Shown one piece after another: positions 38,280-50,550 of a stretch of DNA of 64,000 nucleotides (position 1 is the stretch's first letter; every line of letters begins with the position of its first letter). The stretch lies in assembly GCA_022747635.1 (NCBI GenBank), contig JAKTNV010000006.1, positions 64,974,590 to 65,038,589 of the forward strand, given 5' to 3'. The translations under genes were made by a program, and so were the position numbers. The notes under the pieces were generated by a model. It made no database searches and was not told the DNA's origin. It saw nothing but the letters and a program-made list of their open reading frames with translations. The stretch is from Hetaerina americana (taxonomy: Eukaryota > Arthropoda > Insecta > Odonata > Calopterygidae).

Positions 38280-39290
38280 TATCTTATATGGCTTAGAATT
38301 TCCCTTCGCACTCCCCCATTATTATTGGCTCCCAGTGTGTACCCTTCTCCACTCTCTCCTCCAAGCTCATCGCCGCCCACACCCTTGCCTCCACTTTTTC
38401 ACTACGCAGACCCCCCCTAGCCCCTGTCTGTCTCGTGCTTGCCTGTGTGTGGAAAGGGATCTTTATTGGACCTCACTTCGTCGGCGTTAAAGAAGTGCGG
38501 GGGTATAAGGAAAGAGAGGGAGGGAGGACAAGGGTCAGGGGAGAGATGGTTGCGAGTGGATACGACGAGCTCCTGCACCCTCCCTCCTCTCCCTCCTCAA
38601 CCCCTAATCCTCTCCTCTTCCTACTACTTCGGAACTTCTAACTTCCTCCTCCTCCGCATCCACGGGGTTTAGGCCCTCTTCTCTCTGCAGGATGTGACCA
38701 ACTCTCAAAACTGCACGCTTCGGACTCAATCCCCCGTCTCATCCCCTCCCCCCTCTCTATCTCCTCCGTTTCCACTACCCAGCTAAACCACTCACCAACC
38801 CCCATCCCCGCTTGCTCCTTCACCCCCTCGCTATCCCCTCACTTCTGTTACCCCTCGAGCAGTCCCTTATCCCTCCATCCCCGAACCCACACCCTCCCTA
38901 CCTCTCCCCTCACCTTACTCGAATCTCTCTCCCTATTCGGACCGTCCCCTTTCCACTGACCTGCCCCCCCTCGTTCCCACCCCAGCGTCCCACCCCCCAC
39001 CCAACCCATTCACCCTACTTCCCTCTCGCCCAATCCTCCAGTGATCCCTTTTTCTTTCCGCGCAACTTTACTTGAAAGACGGTGAAGTGAGTCTTTCAGG
39101 GAGGGTGGGCGGAGAGATAACGGCGGGAGGAGGCGGGGGGGAAAGGGGTACAGCGCGCGAGGATGGCAGACTCTGGGGAAGGGAGTTCTCCGAGACCGGG
39201 GTGTTCCTTAACCCGACCCTCTTTCACCCCCTTTGCTCCGGGATGAGTTGGAAGGAGCGGGCGGGCGAGTTGAGGGACGGGGTGGGTTAG
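38280..39290. other. Pyrimidine / purine / pyrimidine / purine island
   Basis: C/T-rich sequence (38290-38430) is followed by purine-rich sequence (about 38490-38560), a long C-rich run (38570-39060) and G-rich sequence (39070-39290). It shows three abrupt changes of strand bias within 1 kb. The frames are low-complexity. Confidence 0.65.
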
Positions 39291-39299
39291 TTTTCTATG

Positions 39300-41080
39300 A
39301 GTTTTTCTTTTTAGTTTCTTCCTTTTATTCTCTTCTTACCGGGGCGTTTTAAAACTAAACGACGTTCCCCATTCCCATTCGGTGTCCTTCGCTGATAAAT
39401 CCGGGAAACTATCCGAAAAGCGAATGTCGTCCTCGTTTCTATTTTTTATCCCCCTCTCCTCTCCTCAGCAACTCCTTCTACATTCTCTCTGTCTCGCTGT
39501 ACCGTTCTTGCGTCACTCTTCTCTCTCACTCTTTTTTCCATTCTCCTCTTAGGATTTCCCCAAACTGGAGTTTTTTTTCTTACCCAGAGTGTCCTCTTTA
39601 ACGTCTGACGTTGTTGCCTCGTGGGAGAGGATCGGCCGTGCAGCCTTCAGTCTTCCTTCTCCCTCTCGGTCTCTCCATCCCGTTCGATTTCACAGCTTTT
39701 GAGTTCCGAAGTCCTAAAGATCCTCTCTCCCACCCGCTCGCACTCACTCCCTCCATGAATGCTCCACGGAAATTCGGAAGGCGAGATACTTAGCCATTCT
39801 ACTTGGTTTTCCATCAAGGATTAAATGTTTGTCGGCTCGGGTAGTTAGTCATCAAAAATGAACTCTAATTTAGCTGAACGTGGTCTTCCCCGAATTTCTC
39901 TTTCCATTGTGTCCATTCATTAATGTTTCATTCTAAGGATGGGTTGAATGCAGTACTCCATTCTTTCTTATCTAGTGGTAAATCGCTCTCACTCAGATTA
40001 GGTGCCGTACTTAACGTCCTTTTTCTTTTGATTCAGATATACTTCCCGAGTTCTTCTTCAAGGGGAATTGTCTTCTGTTTTTTCTTATGCTGTGCTAACT
40101 AGTCATTTGTGCATAATTTTTCTAGTACTCCTGGTTTTTATTTTCTATGTGCTACCTTCTCCAAAATCCTTCTCTAATCTGATTTCCCGGTAAAATATTC
40201 ACAAACGAATTTTCAGCTTACATTTTTTGGGCACGACAAATGATGCTGATATTATTTCGATATATTACATTTTATTTTAGAAGTTTTTATCGATTAATGA
40301 AGAAAGATCTGGTCAACCTACAGAAAAATTGTAACAATTTTCTTCCGTGTTGGTGGATTTAACGCGTGCCAAAATTGTAGATCCGTCATTCTCCAAGTAA
40401 CTCCGCAAGTACCAGTGCAGACAGACTAACTGTCCGACTTTTGTGAATTATTATCCTTGAAGACTTACAATATTTTCAGGAAAACTTATCCGTCTAGTTG
40501 TCCATACCTAACTAGCCTATACATGTAAACTTCTTACGCAAATACCTTGGTAATTGTTATGGGTTTAATCTGCCTTTAATAGGGCAGAATTAGTATTTTA
40601 AGGGTTCAAAAATTAAGAAATATTTTTAAGTGGATGTGTGTGGATACTAAAGTAATTTTATGATTTGAATTCAGTTTTCGTAGTTAACTAAGGTAAATGT
40701 TCTGCTAGTAAATATTAATTGTATTTTTTAAATGGTTTTGATTTTCATAATTTCATCAAAACTATTATTTAATGGTAAAATATAGGAATAAAAATGTGTA
40801 AAAAATTTCGAATATTTTTCAAAATGAAGCACAGATTTTAAGTATTCTTAATAATTTCTTGATGACGGTTCTCAGCTCTCTTTTATCCACGCCACTCCAC
40901 CTCAGTGAAAAAAATTCACAAAACTCCTTAATATGGATTTTTCCTCTGCGCTTCCATCGCATATGTTTATGTTTCATTTGATAAGTCTTTTTGTTAAGCC
41001 CCTTCCCCTCACGCGGTGATCGAAAGGGCTAGTTTACTTTTTTTAAATTCAATTTATCTTTCGTTGCTCTGAGATTTCGG
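39300..41080. other. CT-rich shoulder then AT-rich stretch
   Basis: T/C-rich sequence extends to about 39760, followed by ordinary AT-rich DNA. I see no gene or repeat. Confidence 0.45.
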
Positions 41081-41149
41081 TGTTATTTTTTATTCATTCG
41101 CTACCGTTCCTCGAAATGTTCCATAACTCGTTTTTTTCCCTTTGCCAAT

Positions 41150-41880
41150 TTTTCTCCGCCTCCGCCCAGAAATTTTATTTTTTCAATCCCCTCCCTCCTT
41201 CCTCTTCCCTCGATCGGCCGTTTCGGGATTTATTCCTTTGGCTTCCCCGCATTTTTAAATTTTTAATTGCGCAACACGAGCCCTTGTTTTCGCGCAGGCC
41301 AGCCCAATGCCCCGCTAAACCTATCTGTCAAAGTTCTTCTTGTCTCTCTCCCTCCCTTATTTCTCCCCACCCACACCCCATCCCAGCCTTCTCCCCGGTC
41401 CACCCTCCACCCCTTACCGATGCTCCCTTCACGTTTAGTTCCCCCTGCCGATACCCAGGTGGCGGCAGGGATCCGCAGGCCCTAGGTCTCCACCCTACCA
41501 CCTCTCCTCCAATGGTATCCGAAAACGCCCAACTCCCCCTTCTTTCTTCCTCCCCCCAACCCTTCATTCTCCGTCACCCCGCCTCCCCTTTACTCCTCCA
41601 TCATTCTGACGCACTCACGGTATCCTTGTTGTCGGTTCCCTGTGCCATTTTTCTTACCCCATTCCCTCCCCCACGGCCCTCCGCCCACCCTGTCCCACCC
41701 TTTCGCCTGTCCCGCGTTTCGGGTCTCCGCCGCCTTTACGCCACCCCTTCGGTGCAGCGTTTCCTGCCGACTCCCTCGTGTTAGTCCATCGAGTGGATTA
41801 CCCTACATCGACCCCCTCCCCCGATCAACCTTTCTCCACCCCACCCCACCACTCACAAAACACCTGCATCCCCGGGTTTC
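41150..41880. other. Pyrimidine-rich island with long open frame
   Basis: About 700 bases of C/T-dominated sequence. A + frame of 234 codons (41080-41784) runs through it, but its product is a Pro/Ser/Leu/Phe-rich string without a domain, signal or conserved motif. I regard it as a consequence of stop-codon depletion in pyrimidine-only DNA. Confidence 0.6.
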
Positions 41881-41889
41881 GTTTTTCCC

Positions 41890-43360
41890 CAGGAAAATCG
41901 AATGATGGAAAAGGTGCATCATCACGCCTCGCTGCCGAACCTGCGTGTTATGCCGACCGTACTAGTTTTTTTATATAATTTTTTTTTCCTGGATATAGTT
42001 TGAGTTTTTCTTCCCGAGTGCATTTTCACGATCCCGTGTCGTGAGGATTTCTTCGATTTTCGTCGAATTCCGGAGTGTCGCCCAATGCTCCTGAAGCGTT
42101 GAAAAATCCTCGGGTTCAGTTGAGCTGTGCCTTTCTTTTTATCGCTTGTGATTGGGGTGCTTGCGTCGTCAAATCCCCTTATGCCTCCCTGATTAACGTC
42201 CGAGTGGTTTCTCTCTTAATCACCTTTATTTTCTTACTTTCATCTGTTCAGTTGCTTTCTAGACTCTATTGTTTGATATCCACGCTACTAATATGTAGAC
42301 GGAAGAGTGAAAAGCGAAATGAATCGATCCAGGAGTAACTATCGCACATTAACTCGGACTTTGTCCTTCATTATTTCAACTAGACTTATCGCCGTAAAAT
42401 ATTCGTTGTCTCTACATTAAATTGTTGAATTGAAAACTCCTCTGTAACTTAATGTTATTTTAGTGTTTCAATTATTACATACTCTTCGAACAAATGATCC
42501 CCATTTGATGTTTTACGCAGGGTGTATTCCACACCAGGTGCACAAGCTGCATTGCGTGTAGGTAAAAGTTTAAGAATTATTCGCAAATGATGCCCTTAAT
42601 AAATGAATTAACTAAAGTTAAAAATGATTGGAAACAGAACATTCATCTTTCAACAAATGCCCTAAATGAAATCTCTTGGAATACGCTTTTCATTTGACCG
42701 AGCTGGTTCCGGTTTGAATGGGTGTAGCCAGCTTGTGTAGGCATATTTTTCTTTCTCCGTGTCATAATAGTTTATAGCAGTGTTTTTTCCAGATTTTCCT
42801 CCCGTATTTTGAAGCTTTTTTATAGTTTGATTAATTAATGTTTCCTCTTTTGAATTCTTAGGTTCTATTATTCCTTGTTTTAAGTCGTTTCCCGGATAAT
42901 TCTACACCACATACATCATCGCTCGCGTATTAATCAATGTATTCAAAGACGAAATAGAAACAAAATTTCATATTATGCTTTGGAATAATCACCGTCACCA
43001 TCTCTGGTCATCAATTCGATGGTTGGTCTGGCACAAATCTCAACTCAATTTTACTATCAGGTAACGTCTTCTTGTCTTTTATTCTTCCTTGAAGCGTCCG
43101 TGACAGAGAAGTATGTTTAGTGTATTTCAACCTGTAAATTCTTCCCGTTCTCCCGGCGACTGTGTTCTGGATGGGGAATATTCTTCCTTTAACCGCTGAA
43201 GATTAATTCTCACGTGAACGCCGTATTTGGACCCTCTCTCCTATCCGATAAAATTGTTGTGCTTGAGCATACGGTGAAGAGTAAGTGGTGGTGGACCTCG
43301 GATTACATGGTTATCAAATCTCCCGTTCATACCGAACGCCCGCAACTTCCTGCATTCTCA
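41890..43360. other. AT-rich non-coding stretch
   Basis: No recognisable feature. Confidence 0.5.
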
Positions 43361-43369
43361 CCTAGAAAC

Positions 43370-43690
43370 GGTTGCCAGTTGAGCGGGTGGGTGGGAAGGA
43401 AGGTGGGCAAGGGTGTGTGGATGGCGAGGGAAGTTGGACCGGGAGGGGGGGAGTAGGTAAAGCCGTTCACCCACGAAGCGGTCCAATTCCTCGGCCCATT
43501 AATCGAATTCCTGCCTTCAAACCCGCCTCGCGGCCAAGCCATCCCTGGTCTCCCCCTCTTCCGTCCCACTTCAACCGTCTGCCTCCAACGACCCCTACCA
43601 TCACGCCTCACTCCTTCCCCCGCCCTTTCATTTACCCCTTCCGCACACCTCTCTCTGCTCTCATACTCTGCCCTCAGTACCCCTAGCCCG
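43370..43690. other. G-rich to C-rich island
   Basis: G-rich sequence (43380-43455) flips to C-rich sequence (43480-43690). The polarity is again purine then pyrimidine on the + strand. Confidence 0.6.
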
Positions 43691-43699
43691 CAGTCGGTG

Positions 43700-46600
43700 A
43701 TTTATCCCCCTCCCGAATACATCAAGCATCGCATACGCTGCAAATACCTGAGGAATTATGGCGCGATTAATTACAGATTACGCAGCAACCGTTGGACTGA
43801 CTCATCCCTCCCTCCTACTCGCACCCCTCTTCCTCTACCCGGAGTAGCACTTGGGGAAAAAATGCGCCATAACAGACTTTCGCGTCCGAGCGTAAAAGCG
43901 CCCTGCGGCAATGTGTATGTTTTTTGCCGAGGGGAGCACCACGCCGGAGGCTCCCTGCATTGTTATCCTGAGTGCGCGAATGCACCATGTGCTACACGTT
44001 TTACGCCCTCTATGGTTCCGTGTATCATTGTAGATTTCTCACTAAAGGTTCTTTCGTATATTGTGGCTAATAATACGGGGTTCGTATTAATAAAAAAATG
44101 TTATTATTTTCTTTCTCGCTTTAAAATTGAGACGTAAATTTATGTTGGTACAATTCAGTGATTACGGCTTATTCGGAGGGGCTTTGCTGACGGAGAATAT
44201 GAACTAAGCAGTCGGATTAAATTTTGTCTTCGGCATTTGGATTTTTGAAGAAGTTTTTTTAATTGATTAAAAATGGGCCATCGATAGGGGAGAATTTGCT
44301 GCTACTACTGTTATGTAGGGATTATTAATTATAAGATCAATAAATAGGATAATTATTTTAATCTGGTTGAACAAAAGGTGGGTATCAAATAACAGATTGG
44401 AAGCATTTTTCCATAATGCGATGGACGAATCGTATTACACGCTAGGTTAAAATATATTGAAATTTAAGTTCGTTAAATAAATAGTGTTATTCTTTCTATA
44501 CGAAGAATGAGTCAGCTAGACGAAATTTAATTATGCTGTCTACAATTTCGTTCATCTCCTTCCTCGTAACATCATTGTGAAGAAAATAGAATAGTTTTAA
44601 GCTTAAAAAATTGGCACGGGATTACTACGAAAAAATTTTGCTTTAAATATTATCCTAATTATTTATGCAAATTGGTTGTGACATATCAGTTTATATTTGC
44701 CGTTATTCATGCATAACTAGCATCTTCAACTTAAACATGTCATTTTAGGATTTATAAATTATCCATTCAATATGTGAGATCATTATTTTTTATTTTGACT
44801 AGAGGTCTGATGATCCAAAGAGTTGCTATTGCAGTATTTGCCTCATCTCAAATATTGAGAACTACTTTTCCATTCGACGGTTAATTTGTGAGTTGATAAT
44901 TATGAAACTGTTCATTCGTTGAGCCTATAAAATATTATTCATGAATCGGAAGAGAAAGTTGGTGCATCTTCCATTTTGTAATTCCGAATGGAGTACTGGC
45001 GAGTCTTCTATTTTCAATCAATGGGGACTACACGGTGGAATTTGCTCAGGTCCAGGTCCAGTACTCGTGTCCGTATCCCCTTTTTTCCCTTTATCCCTGC
45101 CAGCCCTCTGCGGGTTTCCAATCGAAGGTGATTCTTATCCCCGGCGGGCTTTTTTCCGTTTTGTTACCTTTGTTCCCCTTTTTTTCCTCGTTTTAATCGT
45201 CGTTGCCTAGGTGATTTGAAGGACAGTGATATAATGGAACGGTCACTGCGCACCATCGATTTTTAATGAAGTCTCGGAGAATTGTTTCCTCTTCCCGGGG
45301 CTGATGTTTCGAATATGAAAAAGGAAGCGCTTCAGTTTCCGCTTGATATTTTTTCACCCTTTTACCTTTAAAGCAACTTGATTCTTACCTTATTTAAGGA
45401 GCATATAAGCAGGATAAAATCATACATGAGGAACGCACGTATTTAAAATAATTTTATTCTATTTTTTAATGATACCGGTTTTTCCTCCTTACCTTCGATA
45501 TGCATTGTTTGTGACTGGATATATGGTACGAGTTCCACATTAGGAACTAATAAATCATTGGCTATTAATATACTTCTAATTGGTGGCATTTTACTGACTT
45601 GATATTGATGTGGTTTTAAATAGGATAATCATCAGTTTTTATTTGCTAAATTTTTCAAAAGAATCATGTGTTTGATTCCCTTCTGAAGGTCATAAACTAA
45701 AGTTATCAGAGTACAAGGTGATGTGGCATCAGTTAATCATACGGAATTCGTAGGAATACAACCTTTGATTGAATTATTAAAAATAATGTGAATGAATGAT
45801 GCATCAAAATAAAGGAAAAATGAATATAAAATTTATTGAATGAGTAGTGACTATTAGGTGGAGAAATAGTAGTATTGAGGGTTCACATACACATTTTGTT
45901 ACGAGTAATCATTTAAAGGAAAGTGTGTTTAATGGATTGATTGGTAAAAGAAGGCAGAAATGTATTATGTTCCTTCCGAACAGGCCAAATTACCCTACTA
46001 TAATGCTGAAAGTACGTAACTGTACCCATCTTTTCTCTTTGGCAGAACACTTTATTGACGCTATATTGGCAAAATTATCAAAGAGAGGGTCCAACTTTTA
46101 TTTTATTTTTCATGAAAATTTTCATTAGTTGTGTAATCGAGTGGAATGCAACTCCGCTGGAAAGAGACGCAGAATTTCTTTGAAATTGTGTGATGGTAAC
46201 AGAAAATGAGGAAATGTTTTCGATTTATTTTTTACTACATCTACAATTCAACAATACAGTATGAAAATGTGATAACTATTCAAACCTAAAACAAATAAAT
46301 TTCTGTAGTTTGTTGTGTATTGTACATACTCCTTCCTAGAACAAATCGCGTAATTTTTCTTATAATTTGATTGCATAATTTATTGCATGTTCCCAACATT
46401 TTGTCTTATGATATTAGAAAGAAATGCTAACAGGAGCGGCAATCAAATTAAACATTTTGGTGTAAAATAATTTTAATCAGAGAATTAGCTGTTAGAATTT
46501 ATTTCCATTGGTAGTAATGTATACGAGTACATAATATGCTGAGTAGAGAATCGTTCGTGGAATATTCAATTAATGATGAAATACAATGCGCGTATCCCAC

Positions 46601-46950
46601 TGCATAACTCCAACAGGGTAACCGAATAACAACCATGTTTCAAAATTACTATTTTAATATTAATCAACAGTCCATCCCGTGTTACACGGCTAATTATTTT
46701 CAATATCCATTAGTCACATTTATTTTTGAACAAAAAAAAATATTATTTTGCGCTCATTTATCTACTCCGTTTTGGTGGAATTCGTGAACCTTCTCTGTTT
46801 TAATACCTTTAATTTTTCATGGTTTTTTAAGGAATTACCTCAAGAGGTCACAAGTGACGGCAAAGTCTTACCTCTAAAGGATTTCCCTCGTCCCTATTTC
46901 TTTCTTTTGTGCCAGAGATAGTCTCTATAACGGAGGAAATTGCATGAAAA
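43700..46950. other. AT-rich non-coding stretch
   Basis: Mostly AT-rich. A + frame over 43697-44137 has a cysteine-bearing middle part but no recognised family and no ATG at its left end, so I do not call it. Nothing else is visible. Confidence 0.45.
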
Positions 46951-46959
46951 CGTGATAAA

Positions 46960-47350
46960 ACTGTGATGGGTGAGCGGAGTGGGGGATATGGTGTTTCGAG
47001 AAATCGCAGAAATAAAAATCTGACGAATGGGCGTCTTTGTGGGATCCTTAGGTCGGGGGAGAAGTGAATAAGGGGGAGGGGGCGAACGTTTTGGGGCGGG
47101 AGGGGAAGAGAGAAAGGTCAGAGCTCCGGGGAAGGGAGGATGATGTCTCCGGGTGACTACGGGTGATTGGAGTATTTCCGGGATCCATCCCCCGGAGGAT
47201 GAAGGGATGTCATCCGCGTTGGGGAATAAAGTTTTTGGGGAATCTCACGCTTTCTCTCCTCAGTCCCAGTCCACCCTCGCCACGGGGGGAATGTGTGGGC
47301 AGGGGGAGGATGCAGAGGAAGTGGGGAATGGAGGGCGAAGAAAACTTCCT
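46960..47350. other. G-rich / purine-rich island
   Basis: About 400 bases of G-rich sequence with multiple GGGG and GGAGG tracts between 47050 and 47340, briefly interrupted by C/T near 47245-47285. No gene is supported. Confidence 0.55.
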
Positions 47351-47359
47351 TGTTGGTTT

Positions 47360-48610
47360 GGCTTCTGTGTTTTCCTCCTGTGTGCGAGTGTTTGTGCGCG
47401 TTGAAGAAATGCCTGTATGCCGTCCCACGAGGACGGCCCTGAGGAAATGACGCTTTCTGATGTCGACCCTCTTGCTGACGTCATGAAGTCATGCGCTCCA
47501 TCTTTCGCGTGTGTTAACACGGCTTGGGATCCCATTTTCCGACTTGAGAAGATTTTGTTTTCTGTTATTCTTTTGCGTGAGTCCTCTGGATATTTTTAGC
47601 ATCGGTGGTCTACCGTTTAAGGTTCGTTTAGGATGGGCACAATTGACTACGTTAAAAATTACGGAAGTTAATTTATACTCCTTTCTTACTCGTCTTTCTA
47701 ACTCTGTCCATTCCTACTCTCCATCCGTTTTGAGCGGCCTAAGATATAAATGAATGTATGCGTGTAGAAATGTGTTCGTTTGCTCCCGCAGAAATTCTTC
47801 TACTTGAGCCCATTTGATGTACCTGAGTTGAAAGGAAACTTCGCGCACCCATCTCTTCTTCCCCTTCTTTGGTTATTCTTCGTGATTTTTATTCTTAAAC
47901 GTTCTGTTTTGTGGAGTGGCAATACGGTAACATTTTATTTTATTTGGCAGTGGTACTCTCTGACATAGTCGTCGGTATTCTCTGGGATTTAGGGAATAAA
48001 CTGGCAAGGCTAAGTTCGGATGAGTATAAGTTCAGGTTTTTCCGGGTTCCCCCGCTGTTTTCAGTCTTCAATCTCGTGACGACGCTTTCGTGACTCATCA
48101 GATTCCGCTGTCGGGTCAGAAGTGGCTAGGATTGAAAAAGCACGCAGTTATAGATATAAGAACTTAAGGTAGACACCTCTATATTTGGCCAATCAGATGA
48201 TAAAATAAGAGTTCAACTTATGATAGAAGTAAATTATCAATTTTAATTTTGAAGGGTATCATTGATATTTATTAATGAAATGTAGAAAATTAATTCCGAT
48301 GAGCCAAGCTGGATACCATTACATGAATGATGTAAAGGAAACACATATGAAGCTGTATTCTCTTCGATAAGCTACTTCTTGGCTTATTAACGCGACCTAA
48401 CCACTTCTAACCAGAAAACGAAACTCAGTGGCTTTTGAAATACATCGTGGGGAATGGAGATTCAACATAGAGGACTAATGGAGAAAAGCCTGGCCTTCCA
48501 CGAAAGCCCATAAGTAAAATTAAGAGGACAATAAAAAATGCGATATAATTCATAAAAATAATGATACGCAGTTATTGTAAGGGAGAGCACGAAAAATATT
48601 TAGAGAGAAT
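47360..48610. other. Mixed then AT-rich non-coding stretch
   Basis: Mixed base composition to about 48130, then AT-rich. No exon or RNA gene is recognisable. Confidence 0.45.
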
Positions 48611-48614
48611 CAAC

Positions 48615-48625
48615 CGCATATCCAT
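48615..48625. repeat. Left flanking direct repeat (putative target-site duplication) of SINE
   Basis: The 11-mer CGCATATCCAT matches CGTATATCCAT at 48895-48905 in 10 of 11 positions. Its place at the 3' end of the minus-strand SINE fits a target-site duplication from LINE-mediated insertion. Confidence 0.55.
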
Positions 48626-48894
48626 GAAAAACCATAAATACAATAAGCTAAACCCCTATGGTCGGTTTGGTAGGTGATGATAGAGTTCACCCAGTACTAA
48701 TACATATGGCGTGTGAAATTCACACATCAGGATTAGGGGGCCCAGTTCCTTTCCCTGTGCCGGTTTGGGGCCGAAGATCTGGTACCCGAAAAATCACATA
48801 ACTTGGGTGGTGCTGCAGGTGCCCAGAAAGGATTGCCCGGGAATTGAACTGGGGCTCAGTTGTCCGACGCTCCACCCCTGGACCACCGGGACCC
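48626..48894 (-). mobile_element. tRNA-derived SINE
   Basis: On the minus strand the element starts near 48894 and carries an internal RNA polymerase III promoter. The A box TGGTCCAGGGG (48875-48885) fits TRGYNNANNNG exactly. The B box AGTTCAATTCC (48840-48850) matches GGTTCGANTCC at nine of eleven positions. Box spacing is like that of a tRNA, but the expected 3' acceptor strand is missing and unrelated sequence continues for about 200 bases, so this is a SINE with a tRNA-like head and not a tRNA gene. Near-identical 11-bp direct repeats flank it. Such elements rely on a partner LINE for retroposition, and LINE relics are present elsewhere in the window. Confidence 0.75.
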
Positions 48895-48905
48895 CGTATA
48901 TCCAT
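48895..48905. repeat. Right flanking direct repeat (putative target-site duplication) of SINE
   Basis: CGTATATCCAT matches the copy at 48615-48625 with one transition. It abuts the 5' end of the tRNA-like head. Confidence 0.55.
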
Positions 48906-50416
48906 TTACCTGTTTTTTTATGTTTATCATTGATATTCTCGACTTAAATCGATCACTCTTTGATCATCTTGTGAATAATAATAGTATTTTGGCCTGAAAA
49001 ACCAAATCATTTGATAGTCTCATCGGCCTATTTCGTTATTTATTGGTATTTATTTTCCTATTGCCAGTCACTTTCAAAGAAAAGTAATAATTATTGTTTA
49101 AATTTTTTATTTTAGCTCAGTTGTAAATTTCTTTTTCCGATGCATGTCTTTTTGGGAAGCCTGCATTGAAATTGCAAACGCTAGATATTTTATAAACCTC
49201 AAAGTAAAGTCCTTAACGCTAAAACTTTAGAAAGGCCTTAAGTGCGCCGAGTTCCAAGAACGCGTATTTTTCTTTTCATGAAGAAGGTCTCCTTTGCGAG
49301 ATGTTCACAATCCTAGCCTAAATAACTCTTTCAGTTACATCATGAGACTGGAGCTTAACTGAGCGTAATGCAAAGGCGACATGAAAAAAAGGCTAATCCA
49401 ATTCTTAAGGGTTACTGAGAGAGACGTGGCCAACAAACAGAGCCTTCGTGATTTCTTTCACATCACTGCTTTAAATTTTGAATGAGTTCGATTAGGCATG
49501 CATCGAGTTGTCTTTTTTTAGCCCCTTTTCGGATGGATAAATCTTTTTCCTCAAAGGGTTCCTTTTACCTCCCGACTTGAGCACTCTTATTTCCAGGAAG
49601 TGGTAGTACTTGGCTCTTCCAATTGCTCGGAATGATTTCTTTTACAGTTTTTATCTCACATTTTCCCTTCCATCTTTCTTCTTTCGGGTATGTTTTTGAA
49701 ATCTTAACGACTTCTTAATCATTTTTCAATTATGGTTACTTTATATTATGGCTCGTATTTAATTGGCAATGCCAATATATTCCAAGATGTAAGGACGAGA
49801 TAAAATGTTCTGAAAAGTGTCAGATTCCCAGTTAAGATGGAAATTATCCTCAGTAAATATGATCTTTAAAACTTTTGGCACCAAATATTCTCCTATCGTC
49901 GAACTTGGTAACTCTTTCATTACGTCTAACGAAGATATTGGGGAGTAGTCGAAACAAATGCATGCGGGTGCATTGATGAAGATTTAATTGCCTTAGTTTC
50001 TACAGCTTGCCTCTTTGAAGTTGTTGAATAATTGCGCTGCGGCAATGGTAAGAAGCCAAGTTGCACTGTGTATATAACATGCATTAGGTTCCATCCTTTT
50101 TATAATGCGAAGCTCCTTTTTACATGTCTCATTTCCTTTAATTTATTAATAGTGTTACCTCGTTGACGGTGATAATTTGGATATCTACGAGTATTGCAAT
50201 TTGAAATCCTTGTCAACGGCGACCCTAGTAATATTATTCTTGAAAAATTCCGGGGTAAAACTTTGAATTGAATACAAATCGCTTGAGAATTTACACCGCG
50301 ATCTTTAAAACACTGAAGTAGTTAAAATTTAAACAATTAATAGTTTCGTTCTTTTCCGTAGCATGTGCGCTCTCTTTCTATAAATCTTAAGGCTTCCGCG
50401 ACGACTATCTGTCCAT
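48906..50416. other. AT-rich non-coding stretch
   Basis: No recognisable gene or repeat between the SINE and the fold-back element. Confidence 0.5.
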
Positions 50417-50550
50417 GCTGCTTCCAGGAATTACCGTTGCGTAGGTTGGCTCGTCGTACAGCAGTTTCGAACCTAAACACTCCTCCAGGACTCGGGGCGA
50501 AACTGTTGTCCAACAAGTCAACTTAAGCGACGGTAATTCCCGGAAGCTGC
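50417..50550. repeat. 134-bp fold-back (inverted repeat) element
   Basis: Two 53-bp arms (50417-50469 and 50498-50550) are inverted copies of each other, matching at 43 of 53 positions without gaps, around a 28-nt spacer. The outer arm contains the block GGAATTACCG and its complement, and the inner arm ends in CAGTTTCG / CGAAACTG. Seven of the ten differences are transitions, so either transcript would fold into a long hairpin with some G-U pairs. It may be a small fold-back transposon or MITE, or a hairpin RNA precursor. There is no coding capacity, and I see no clear target-site duplication. Confidence 0.8.

Noticed and set aside
41080..41784. 234-codon + strand open frame, the longest in the window
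   Set aside because: Same compositional artefact of a C/T-rich island. No conserved motif, and it does not start at a convincing start codon context.
43697..44137. 146-codon + frame with a cysteine-containing middle
   Set aside because: Five cysteines suggested a small secreted domain, but there is no signal peptide, no ATG at the left end, no family pattern, and the first part extends from a C-rich island.
48840..48894. tRNA gene on the minus strand
   Set aside because: A and B boxes are present, but the acceptor stem has no 3' partner and unrelated sequence follows, so a tRNA-derived SINE fits better.
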